DNA of 64,000 bases from JANQJA01 sp047947185. Its GTDB lineage: Bacteria > Pseudomonadota > Gammaproteobacteria > Pseudomonadales > Azotimanducaceae. The stretch lies in assembly GCA_047947185.1 (NCBI GenBank), contig CP170502.1:2108001-2172000 (forward strand), read 5' to 3'. Positions 26,683-34,088 of this stretch are shown piece by piece. Position numbers and translations under genes: made by a program. Under the pieces are notes generated by a model, which was not told the DNA's origin, did no database searches, and saw only the letters and a program-made list of their open reading frames with translations. Numbering within the stretch: position 1 is the stretch's first letter; each line of letters starts with the position of its first letter.

Positions 26683-27006
26683 ATGACATTTGTTGTTAGT
26701 GACGCCTGCATCAAGTGCAAGCATACAGACTGCGTGGAAGTCTGCCCGGTCGACTGTTTCTACGAGGGCCCCAACTTTCTGGTCATTAATCCGGATGAAT
26801 GTATCGACTGTGCCCTCTGCGAGCCGGAATGTCCCGTGGACGCCATCTACTCGGAAGACGAGTTGCCGGAAGCTGAACAGGAGTTCCTGGCACTCAATGC
26901 AGAGCTCTCGGAAATCTGGCCCAACATCACCGAGAAAAAGGACCCATTGCCAGATGCCGAAGAATGGGCTGAGGTCAAAGGTAAACTCGAGCACCTCGAG
27001 CGCTAA
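26683..27006 (+). CDS. fdxA: Seven-iron ferredoxin FdxA
   Basis: 107 residues. The N-terminal cysteine pattern (C9-IKC-KHTDC-VEVCPVDC) and the second set CIDCALCEPECP fit one 3Fe-4S and one 4Fe-4S cluster as in Azotobacter FdI-type ferredoxins. A low-potential electron carrier in the cytoplasm. AAAGGA precedes the ATG. The mutS-fdxA pair is conserved in pseudomonads, where fdxA faces rpoS. Confidence 0.97.
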   Translation: MTFVVSDACIKCKHTDCVEVCPVDCFYEGPNFLVINPDECIDCALCEPECPVDAIYSEDELPEAEQEFLALNAELSEIWPNITEKKDPLPDAEEWAEVKGKLEHLER

Positions 27007-27045
27007 CCCCAGACCCGTTCCACCCAACCGGCTATCCTCGCGAAC

Positions 27046-27068
27046 AGGCGCCTGACCAGGCGCCTTTC
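27046..27068 (+). terminator. Probable fdxA terminator
   Basis: A perfect 9-bp inverted repeat (AGGCGCCTG / CAGGCGCCT) with a two-base centre is followed by TTT about 40 bp after the fdxA stop. The T-run is short, so termination may be partial. Confidence 0.6.
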
Positions 27069-27123
27069 CCGCGACCAGACTCCAGTTTCATCCCCCGCAC
27101 CCCCACAACACACGACCGATAGC

Positions 27124-28194
27124 CTGTGCCCGCCATCAGCCACAATCCCAGCGAAACCAAATCCCGGTGCACTCGATAACAAACAGATGGCGGGTACACG
27201 TTTTGCCCCGCATAAAAGCGCAGCGCCGCGGCGGCGGAACAAGACCCGTAGGGGCTTGTGGGGGAGCCGTGGCAGCCGGGACGGCCGCAAGCCGCGGGGC
27301 AAGACGTGTTCCCGCCATCAGGCACCATCCCCATGAATCAAATCCAGACTACCCTCGATATCCAACCGATGGCGGGTATACGTTTTGCCCCGCATCAAAG
27401 CGCAGCGCCGCGGCGGCGGAGCAAGACCCGTAGGGGCTTGTGGGGGAGCCGTGGCAGCCGGGATGGCCGCAAGCCGCGGGGCAAGGCGTGTACCCGCCAT
27501 CAGGCACAGTCGCAACAAATCAAATCCAGACTACCTTCAATAGCAAACAGATGGCGGGTACACGTTTTGCCCCGCATAAAAGCGCAGCGCCGCGGCGGCG
27601 GAACAAGACCCGTAGGGGCTTGTGGGGGAGCCGTGGCAGCCGGGATGGCCGCAAGCCGCGGGGCAAGACGTGTTCCCGCCATCAGGCACCATCCCCATGA
27701 ATCAAATCCAGACTACCCTCGATAACCAACCGATGGCGGGTATACGTTTTGCCCCGCATCAAAGCGCAGCGCCGCGGCGGCGGAGCAAGACCCAAAGGGG
27801 CTTGCGGGGGAGCAAGGGCAGCCGGGACGGCCGCAAGCCGCGGGGCAAGGCGTGTGCCCGTCATCAGGCGCAATCTCATGCTCTTGGACTCCAGATCCCG
27901 GTGCACGCGATACCCGCCAGCAGGCACAATCCCAGCGAACCTAAATGCAGATGCACTCGATACCAGGCAGATGGCGGGTGCACGTTTTGCCCCGCCTAAA
28001 AGCGCAGCGCCGCGGCGGCGGAACGAGACCCGCAGGGGCTCGTGGGGGAGCAAGGGCAGCCGGGACGGCCGCAAGCCGCGGGGCAAGGCGTGTACTCGCC
28101 ATCAGGCACACCCGCGACGAATCAAATCCAGACTACCCTCGATAACCAACCGATGGCGGGTGCACGTTTTGCCCCGCCTAAAAGCGCAGCAAAA
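27124..28194. repeat. Array of 182-bp units, each a 132-bp imperfect palindrome plus a 50-bp spacer
   Basis: Units start (ATGGCGGGT) at 27187, 27369, 27551, 27733, 27971 and 28153. The spacing is 182 bp except for one interval of 238 bp; the last unit is cut off and a stray right arm lies at about 27124. Each complete unit is bounded by near-perfect 25-bp inverted arms (ATGGCGGGTACACG... and its complement ending CCCGCCAT). Units 1 and 3 are nearly identical, and the first part of unit 4 matches unit 2, so a 364-bp pair was duplicated. An internal stem keeps pairing through paired base changes. The array fills the gap between converging fdxA and nlpD and ends about 6-8 bp from the nlpD stop. 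182 is not a multiple of three, so frames shift at each copy; the frames that cross it are not genes. Confidence 0.95.
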
Positions 28195-28199
28195 GGCCG

Positions 28200-28997
28200 T
28201 TAATCACTCCCCACACTTGCCTGCTGCGATGGCAGGTAGGCGAGCGGGTCCTGGGGTTTGCCATCGCGGCGGATTTCAAAGTACAGCAGATCCTTGTCAC
28301 CATTGGGCCCACCAATCCGCGCCACTACCTGCCCCGCGCTTACCTTGTCGCCTTCCTTGACGGCCAGTGACTGGTTATGTCCGTAAGCGGAGAGGTAACG
28401 GTCGTTGTGTTTCACGATGACCAGCTTGCCGTATCCCCGCAGGCCACCCCCGGCGTAGACCACCACGCCATCAGCGCTCGATCGTACCGAATCACCCGCC
28501 TTGCCCCGGATATCTATCCCCTTGTTCACGTTACCGGAAAGGGAGAACCGGTTGACCACCTCACCGTCATACGGCCAGCGCCACTGGATATTCGAGTCTG
28601 CGACCGTCGGTGCGCGAACCGGGGCAGGCGCTGGTGGTATGCCGCCGGACGATTTGCCAGGGGTTGGCCTGACTGGCGCAGGCTTCGCACGCGTTGCGCC
28701 TGAACTGGCCGGGGGCGGCCCGTCAGCCCGCGCGAGGGCGTCCGGATCACCCGCAATCCTGAGCCGCTGATTCACAAAAATGGTGTAGGGGGCGCTGATG
28801 CCATTGGCACGGGCCAGGTCCTTGTAATCAAGGCCAAAGCGGAATGCAATTGAATAGAGCGTATCGCCTGGTCGAACCTCGTAATGCTGCTGCCGGGACG
28901 CTTCACCCGCGCTGAATACAGGCACGTAAATCCTGCTGCCACCACATGATGCGAGCAGGAAAAGCAGGATCAGGATCGACAGTCGAGTAGGGTACAT
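28200..28997 (-). CDS. nlpD: LysM/M23-fold lipoprotein, NlpD-type amidase activator
   Basis: 265 residues. Lipoprotein signal: hydrophobic run then LLASCGG with the lipidated Cys at 18. A LysM domain (about 39-81, YEVRPGDTLYSIAFRFG) binds peptidoglycan. A Pro-rich linker leads to an M23 LytM domain (about 140-258) that is degenerate: NKGIDI lacks the zinc histidine and LLYFEIR replaces the HxH motif. Such proteins activate N-acetylmuramoyl-L-alanine amidases for daughter-cell separation and do not cut peptidoglycan themselves. In relatives rpoS follows nlpD; here only the repeat array does. Confidence 0.93.
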   Translation of the reverse strand: MYPTRLSILILLFLLASCGGSRIYVPVFSAGEASRQQHYEVRPGDTLYSIAFRFGLDYKDLARANGISAPYTIFVNQRLRIAGDPDALARADGPPPASSGATRAKPAPVRPTPGKSSGGIPPAPAPVRAPTVADSNIQWRWPYDGEVVNRFSLSGNVNKGIDIRGKAGDSVRSSADGVVVYAGGGLRGYGKLVIVKHNDRYLSAYGHNQSLAVKEGDKVSAGQVVARIGGPNGDKDLLYFEIRRDGKPQDPLAYLPSQQASVGSD

Positions 28998-29016
28998 ATC
29001 GTCCGGTTGTCATCAA

Positions 29017-29970
29017 TCAGCGAAATTCTACCCGATTCTCACCCGAAACAGAGGCAAGATAGTGAATGAGCAGTACCAGCCCACAGCCGCCTACCGCGGC
29101 CAGGATGGCAACCATCACCTGCGGATCACTCCCGGTCATCGCTGCATAGGTCGACGGCATCACGGGTTCCTGTACCAGCGGGATCTGGGACCCGTCTGCC
29201 TTCAGCTGGTAACTCAGCGTGTGTTTCCAGGGCCAGAGCTTGACCAGGGAGCCCAGCATGAACCCGGTCAGGACGGCCAGGGTTTCGTTCCTGAAATACC
29301 GGAACAGGCGTGAGAGGATCTGGGCAAAGCTGACCAGGCCAACAGCACAACCGGCCCCCAGGGCGCCGAGGGTCATGAGGTCAAACTGCCTGACGGCATC
29401 CAGCACAAACCCATAGAGCCCAAGAATCAGCAGGATAAAGCTGCCTGAGAGACCGGGCAAAATCCAGGCACAGACGGCCACTGCGCCCGCAAAAAAAATG
29501 AACAGGGGGGTGGGTGCCAGTTCAATCGGCACCAGTGTGGTAATCACCAGACCCACGGCGGCGCCGGCCCCACAGGCAAACATCAGGTCAAAGCCGCGTC
29601 GTTCAATCTGCCGATAGACAACAAAGGTGGAGGCAATCACCAGGCCGAAAAAGAATGACCAGATCCCCACCGGCTCATGGTCCAAAAGGTATCCAACCGC
29701 GCTGGCGAACAGCAGTACGGACACCGCCATACCCCCAAACAGAACCAGCAGAAAGCCGGCGTCCACGCGCTGCCAGACAGCACGGATGCCATGGTTCTTC
29801 AACATGACAAGCAAGTAGGGTGTAAACTGCCTCAGAGAGTTGACCAGGCGCTCATAGATCCCCGAGATAAACGCAATGGTGCCACCGCTTACGCCGGGCA
29901 CAACTTCAGCAGCGCCCATGAGGAGTCCCACCGCCGCCGTTCGCAGGGCCTCAATCAGTCTTGGCCCCAT
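29017..29970 (-). CDS. DUF368 polytopic membrane protein, PopT-type undecaprenyl phosphate translocase family
   Basis: 317 residues with about eight or nine hydrophobic segments. The family hallmark AAEVVPGVSGGTIAFISGIYERL lies at about 20-42 and is echoed by LPGLSGSFILLILGLYG in the second half, an inverted-repeat arrangement. DUF368 (PopT) proteins have been shown in other bacteria to recycle undecaprenyl phosphate across the membrane for cell-wall synthesis. The ATG shares a base with the stop of pcm (TAATG), so they are coupled. It takes a place between pcm and nlpD not seen in pseudomonads. Confidence 0.88.
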   Translation of the reverse strand: MGPRLIEALRTAAVGLLMGAAEVVPGVSGGTIAFISGIYERLVNSLRQFTPYLLVMLKNHGIRAVWQRVDAGFLLVLFGGMAVSVLLFASAVGYLLDHEPVGIWSFFFGLVIASTFVVYRQIERRGFDLMFACGAGAAVGLVITTLVPIELAPTPLFIFFAGAVAVCAWILPGLSGSFILLILGLYGFVLDAVRQFDLMTLGALGAGCAVGLVSFAQILSRLFRYFRNETLAVLTGFMLGSLVKLWPWKHTLSYQLKADGSQIPLVQEPVMPSTYAAMTGSDPQVMVAILAAVGGCGLVLLIHYLASVSGENRVEFR

Positions 29971-30635
29971 TACAACCTGCCACCAAGCAGCGGCACAAAA
30001 CGCGCAGGCTCAATGACCGAGCTCACATACCCGTCATCAACCGCTTCCACCAGGGTCAGTAGCTGGCCTTCTTCGGTGCCAACAGGCAATACCATCCGCC
30101 CGCCCGGGCGAAGCTGAGCCACCAGTTCCTCCGGAATATGGCGCGGAGATGCCGTGACAATAATGCCATCAAAGGGACCGCGTTCCCCCCAACCCAGGTT
30201 GCCGTCATCATGTTTAAACTGCACGTTACGTATTCCAATCAGTTTGAGGTGTTCCCGCGCGCGATCCACCAGGGCGGCGATACGCTCGACGGTATACACG
30301 CGATCCACCAGCTGTGCCAGCACCGCTGTCTGGTAACCCGAACCGGTCCCAATCTCAAGCACCCGCTCCAGCGGACCACCGCCCAGCAGGATTTCGGTCA
30401 TGCGGGCAACCGTATAGGGTTGGGAAATCGTCTGGTTAAAGCCAATTGGCAGCGATGTGTCTTCATACGCCCGGTGTGAGAGCGCCTCATCTATAAACAG
30501 GTGGCGCGGTGTCATATTGATGACGTCGAGCAGCACTTCATTGGTGATGCCCCGCTCCCGCAGCCGACCCACCAGACGGTTACGTGTGCGCTGAGACGTC
30601 ATACCCACGCCGCGCAAATCGGGTTGTTTATTCAT
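29970..30635 (-). CDS. pcm: Protein-L-isoaspartate O-methyltransferase
   Basis: 221 residues. The SAM-binding motif VLEIGTGSGYQTAVLAQL is at about 92-109, after the N-terminal segment PIGFNQTISQPYTVARMTE that shapes the isoaspartyl site. The enzyme methylates damaged L-isoaspartyl residues so that they can be repaired. The start at 30635 overlaps truD by 8 bp; an internal ATG at codon 12 is an alternative. surE, usually between truD and pcm, is absent. Confidence 0.96.
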   Translation of the reverse strand: MNKQPDLRGVGMTSQRTRNRLVGRLRERGITNEVLLDVINMTPRHLFIDEALSHRAYEDTSLPIGFNQTISQPYTVARMTEILLGGGPLERVLEIGTGSGYQTAVLAQLVDRVYTVERIAALVDRAREHLKLIGIRNVQFKHDDGNLGWGERGPFDGIIVTASPRHIPEELVAQLRPGGRMVLPVGTEEGQLLTLVEAVDDGYVSSVIEPARFVPLLGGRL

Positions 30636-31563
30636 CTCCCGGCCCGGATCGATTGGTATAAATCACAAGCTCACGCAGCAGCGAAGTGGCATAGCTACCG
30701 GTGGGCAGGCAAAAGGCCAGGAGCAGATCACTGCCGTCAAGCCTTGCAGTCAGCCCGTCGGGGATCACCATCAGATCCCGCCGGATTGCCTTTATACCCA
30801 GTTGCTCGAACTGGCTATACCAGGGTTCAAACTCCGGCTCCCGGTCAAACACCGCATCACCTTTACGAGACGTGCCTGCCAGCCAGCCCTGCCTGCCATC
30901 ATAACAGCTGCCGTCCGCAACCCGGCGTGAAAGCTCACAATTAAACAGATACGACCGCGCAGCTGAAAGGTAAAGATCGCGCCTGTTTCGCTCAACTTGC
31001 CGCCCTTCAAACATCCTGTTCGCATTCACAAGATTGGCGCCGCCATGACCAAACCGCTGTTCCCCAAAATAATTGGGAAACCCCGTGTCCTGTATCTGCG
31101 CAATACGTGCTTGCAGCGATGGTAATTCCTCTGGCAGCCCGACGACATGACGAAGGCGTACCATAAACCGGTTGGCTAGATGGGAACCACGCCGCAGCTT
31201 CTTGTTGTGGCGGGAGACCGCCACAACAGTAACACCTTCAATTTTGATATCTTCCGCCTGAACTGAAGTTTTTCCGGGTAACCAGACGCCAAACCACTGT
31301 GTGGTTTCCGCGTGCCTGTCTTTGCGGCCGGAATAGGTCACATCAAATTCGCGTACACCAAAGTGCAGGGCCAGTTGCCGCGCCACCCAGTCGGTGTTTG
31401 CCCCAACCTTGCGAACCAGCAGGAAAACATGTTCTCCTGCGCCAGAAGGCACAAAACCCAGGTCTTCCTCAACCAGAAAGTCAGCCGGCGCAACCCGCAG
31501 TTCACCCATCACCACTGGCTCACCGCAGGCCCGCGCAAAATTCATCGGATATGGCACAGTCAT
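30628..31563 (-). CDS. truD: tRNA pseudouridine(13) synthase
   Basis: 311 residues. The catalytic motif SGRKDRHAETTQWF contains the nucleophile D82, and ANRFMVRLRHV follows as in the family. It converts U13 of tRNA-Glu to pseudouridine. Slightly shorter than most (about 340-350), mainly in the insertion domain. It overlaps ftsB by 4 bp and pcm by 8 bp; ispD and ispF, found between ftsB and truD in pseudomonads, are missing. Confidence 0.95.
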   Translation of the reverse strand: MTVPYPMNFARACGEPVVMGELRVAPADFLVEEDLGFVPSGAGEHVFLLVRKVGANTDWVARQLALHFGVREFDVTYSGRKDRHAETTQWFGVWLPGKTSVQAEDIKIEGVTVVAVSRHNKKLRRGSHLANRFMVRLRHVVGLPEELPSLQARIAQIQDTGFPNYFGEQRFGHGGANLVNANRMFEGRQVERNRRDLYLSAARSYLFNCELSRRVADGSCYDGRQGWLAGTSRKGDAVFDREPEFEPWYSQFEQLGIKAIRRDLMVIPDGLTARLDGSDLLLAFCLPTGSYATSLLRELVIYTNRSGPGDE

Positions 31564-31856
31564 TGCCGCGCTCGCGGCTCCTCAACCAGCAGGAAAAAGG
31601 TTTCCCCCTCTTTGATCAGGCCAAAATCACTGCGCGCCTTTTCTTCAATCGATGCAAGACCATTTTTCAGGTCACGGATCTCCGCCCGCAGAATCCGGTT
31701 ACGCTGGATACGGGTTTCATTGGCCGCAAGACCGGCCTCAACCCGCGCCTCGAGGGCACTCACATGGGCCAGACTGCTTTCACCAATCCACAGACGAACC
31801 TGCAGGCCCAGCAGCAACACTGCCAGCCCGGCAAGGACCATCCGGTACAGGGTCAT
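31560..31856 (-). CDS. ftsB: Cell division protein FtsB
   Basis: 98 residues: one N-terminal transmembrane helix (about 4-22) and then a periplasmic coiled coil (SALEARVEAGLAANETRIQRNRILRAEI), ending in a conserved EEKARSDFGLIKEGETFF motif. FtsB joins FtsL and FtsQ to activate septal wall synthesis. It overlaps both eno and truD by 4 bp. Confidence 0.93.
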   Translation of the reverse strand: MTLYRMVLAGLAVLLLGLQVRLWIGESSLAHVSALEARVEAGLAANETRIQRNRILRAEIRDLKNGLASIEEKARSDFGLIKEGETFFLLVEEPRARQ

Positions 31857-33151
31857 TTTTGGCGAAGCTCCTGTCTGAATTCGGCAACCCCCCGGTAGAG
31901 CGCATCAGAGGCGTCTTCAATCCGCAACAGGCGGTTGTACTTGGCCACCCGGTCTGACCGGCACAGGGAACCGGTCTTAATCTGCCCGGCGGCTGTGGCC
32001 ACGGCCAGATCGGCAATGGTGGTGTCTTCGGTTTCACCACTGCGATGGGAAATGACGGCGGAGTAACCCGCCGCTTTGGCCATCTGGATGGCCTCCAGCG
32101 TTTCCGTCAGCGTGCCGATCTGGTTCAGTTTGATCAGGATGGAGTTGCCGATCCCCTCGCTGATGCCACGCTGCAGGATTTTTGAGTTGGTGACAAACAG
32201 GTCGTCACCCACGAGTTGTACACGATCACCGAGTTGTGCAGTCAGATAAGCCCATCCCTGCCAGTCGCTTTCATCCAGGCCATCTTCAATCGAGATAATA
32301 GGATACTTCTGCACCAATTCCCCGAGGTAGCCAGTAAAGTCCTGCGCGTCAAAGCTGCGATTCTCACCGCCAAGGACATACCGGCCATTGCTGAAGAACT
32401 CTGATGCCGCACAGTCGAGCCCCAGCATGACGTCCTGGCCAGCCCGATAGCCTGCCTTGTCAATAGCCTCCATGATCACTTCCAGGGCCGCTTCATTGCT
32501 CGGCAGGTCGGGCGCAAACCCACCCTCGTCACCTACCGCCGTCCCCAGTCCCCTGCCACCCAGTACGGCCTTGAGCGTGTGAAAAATCTCAGCGCCGCAG
32601 CGCAGCGCCTCGGAGAAACTGGGCGCGCCAACCGGCAGAATCATGAACTCCTGGATATCAACGTTGTTGTCGGCGTGTTCACCGCCATTCAGAATGTTCA
32701 TCATGGGTACGGGCATACTGTAGCGCCCGGGACTGCCATCCACCTCTGCCAGGTATTCATAAAGTGCCTTGCCCCGGGCGCTGGCCGCCGCCTTGGCGGC
32801 CGCCAGCGACACTGCCAGTATGGCGTTGGCACCCAGCTTTTCCTTGTTTTCGGTGCCGTCCAGTTCAATCATCATGCGATCCAGCGCCACCTGGTCGTCA
32901 ACCTCGCGACCGAGCAAGCGCTCACGAATGTGGGTGTTGACGTTCTCGACGGCACGCAACACCCCTTTACCGAGATATCGCTTTGGATCCTTGTCGCGCA
33001 GTTCCAGCGCTTCACGCGACCCCGTTGAGGCCCCTGATGGCGCGCAGGCGCTGCCCACTACACCAGTATCAAGTTCCACCTCAGCTTCAACCGTCGGGTT
33101 GCCGCGTGAATCGAGCACTTCCCGTGCCCTGATATCTGTAATCTCAGCCAA
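31853..33151 (-). CDS. eno: Enolase
   Basis: 432 residues with the conserved signatures GNPTVEAEVELD, a Mg2+ region FEDGLDESDW-like (SIEDGLDESDW) and LIKLNQIGTLTET, followed by SHRSGETEDTTIADLAV. It converts 2-phosphoglycerate to phosphoenolpyruvate and can be part of the RNA degradosome. The start is TTG at 33151, supported by GGGGAG 6 bp upstream. It directly follows kdsA (14-bp gap), a common pairing because KdsA uses PEP. Confidence 0.98.
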   Translation of the reverse strand: MAEITDIRAREVLDSRGNPTVEAEVELDTGVVGSACAPSGASTGSREALELRDKDPKRYLGKGVLRAVENVNTHIRERLLGREVDDQVALDRMMIELDGTENKEKLGANAILAVSLAAAKAAASARGKALYEYLAEVDGSPGRYSMPVPMMNILNGGEHADNNVDIQEFMILPVGAPSFSEALRCGAEIFHTLKAVLGGRGLGTAVGDEGGFAPDLPSNEAALEVIMEAIDKAGYRAGQDVMLGLDCAASEFFSNGRYVLGGENRSFDAQDFTGYLGELVQKYPIISIEDGLDESDWQGWAYLTAQLGDRVQLVGDDLFVTNSKILQRGISEGIGNSILIKLNQIGTLTETLEAIQMAKAAGYSAVISHRSGETEDTTIADLAVATAAGQIKTGSLCRSDRVAKYNRLLRIEDASDALYRGVAEFRQELRQK

Positions 33152-33165
33152 TCTTCACTCCCCGG

Positions 33166-34002
33166 TTATCCGGCCGCAGCACGTTGCGCAGCATCAGCTT
33201 TTACAACCGCATCAATGCGCTGCAGCGTTTCAAGTAGTTCTTTCATCTGCCCCAGAGGCCATGAGTTGGGCCCGTCACTCAGCGCTTGCTCCGGGTCAGG
33301 ATGCGTCTCCATGAACAGCCCGTCCACACCCACGCCCACAGCGGCCCTGGCGAGCACCGGTACCATTTCGCGCTGTCCACCCGAACTGGCACCCTGGCCA
33401 CCAGGCAACTGCACGCTGTGGGTTGCATCAAACACAACCGGGCAGCCAATTTCACTCATCACAGCCAGCGAACGCATGTCCGACACCAGGTTGTTGTAGC
33501 CAAAACTGACGCCGCGCTCACACACCATAATATGTTCATTCCCGGTTGCCCGCGCTTTTTCGTAAACATGCACCATGTCCCATGGGGCAAGGAACTGGCC
33601 TTTCTTGATGTTGACCGGCAGCCCCGTCTCTGCAACACGTTGGATATAGCCGGTTTGTCGGCAGAGAAACGCCGGCGTCTGCAGGACAGAAACCACGGCG
33701 GCCACCTCGTCAAGCGGAGTATCCTCGTGGACATCAGTCAGCACGGGTACACCAATCTGCTGCTTGACCTGTTCCAGCACTTTCAGGCCTGCCTCCAGGC
33801 CAGGACCACGGAAACTCCTGTGGGAAGATCGATTGGCCTTGTCAAAAGAGGACTTGTAAATGAACGGTATGCCAAGCCCTTCGCAGATTTCTTTCAGGGT
33901 GCCTGCCGTATCCAGCGCAAGCTGTTCTGACTCGATGACGCAGGTGCCTGCAATCAGGAAAAAAGGCCTGCCATCGCCAACTTCAAATTCGCACAGTTTC
34001 AC
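33166..34002 (-). CDS. kdsA: 3-deoxy-D-manno-octulosonate 8-phosphate synthase
   Basis: 278 residues, with the KDO8P synthase features FLIAGTCVIES near the N-terminus, SSFDKANRSS and VLTDVHE, and VFDATHSVQLPGG near 215. It condenses PEP with arabinose 5-phosphate to make Kdo-8-phosphate for the LPS inner core. The start appears to be GTG at 34002. Its presence, with lpxB and lpxD, shows that the cell makes lipopolysaccharide. Confidence 0.97.
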   Translation of the reverse strand: MKLCEFEVGDGRPFFLIAGTCVIESEQLALDTAGTLKEICEGLGIPFIYKSSFDKANRSSHRSFRGPGLEAGLKVLEQVKQQIGVPVLTDVHEDTPLDEVAAVVSVLQTPAFLCRQTGYIQRVAETGLPVNIKKGQFLAPWDMVHVYEKARATGNEHIMVCERGVSFGYNNLVSDMRSLAVMSEIGCPVVFDATHSVQLPGGQGASSGGQREMVPVLARAAVGVGVDGLFMETHPDPEQALSDGPNSWPLGQMKELLETLQRIDAVVKADAAQRAAAG

Positions 34003-34088
34003 GCAGCTATTCTCTTGGGAAATTTGGACAGGGCCGGCACTGGGTCACCAACACCCCGGAATTCAAATTTTAGCCGTACCAGCACACT

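Noticed and set aside
27187..27318. MITE or insertion sequence reading of the palindromic unit
   Set aside because: No target-site duplications are visible, the copies are in strict tandem and no transposase is in the window; it cannot be excluded without other genomic copies.
27124..28194. CRISPR array
   Set aside because: The repeated part is 132 bp, the spacers are conserved and not unique, and no cas gene is present.
27258..28360. Several proline/arginine-rich frames across the palindromic array
   Set aside because: They shift frame at each 182-bp unit, occur on both strands, have no SD and follow only the GC-rich repeat.
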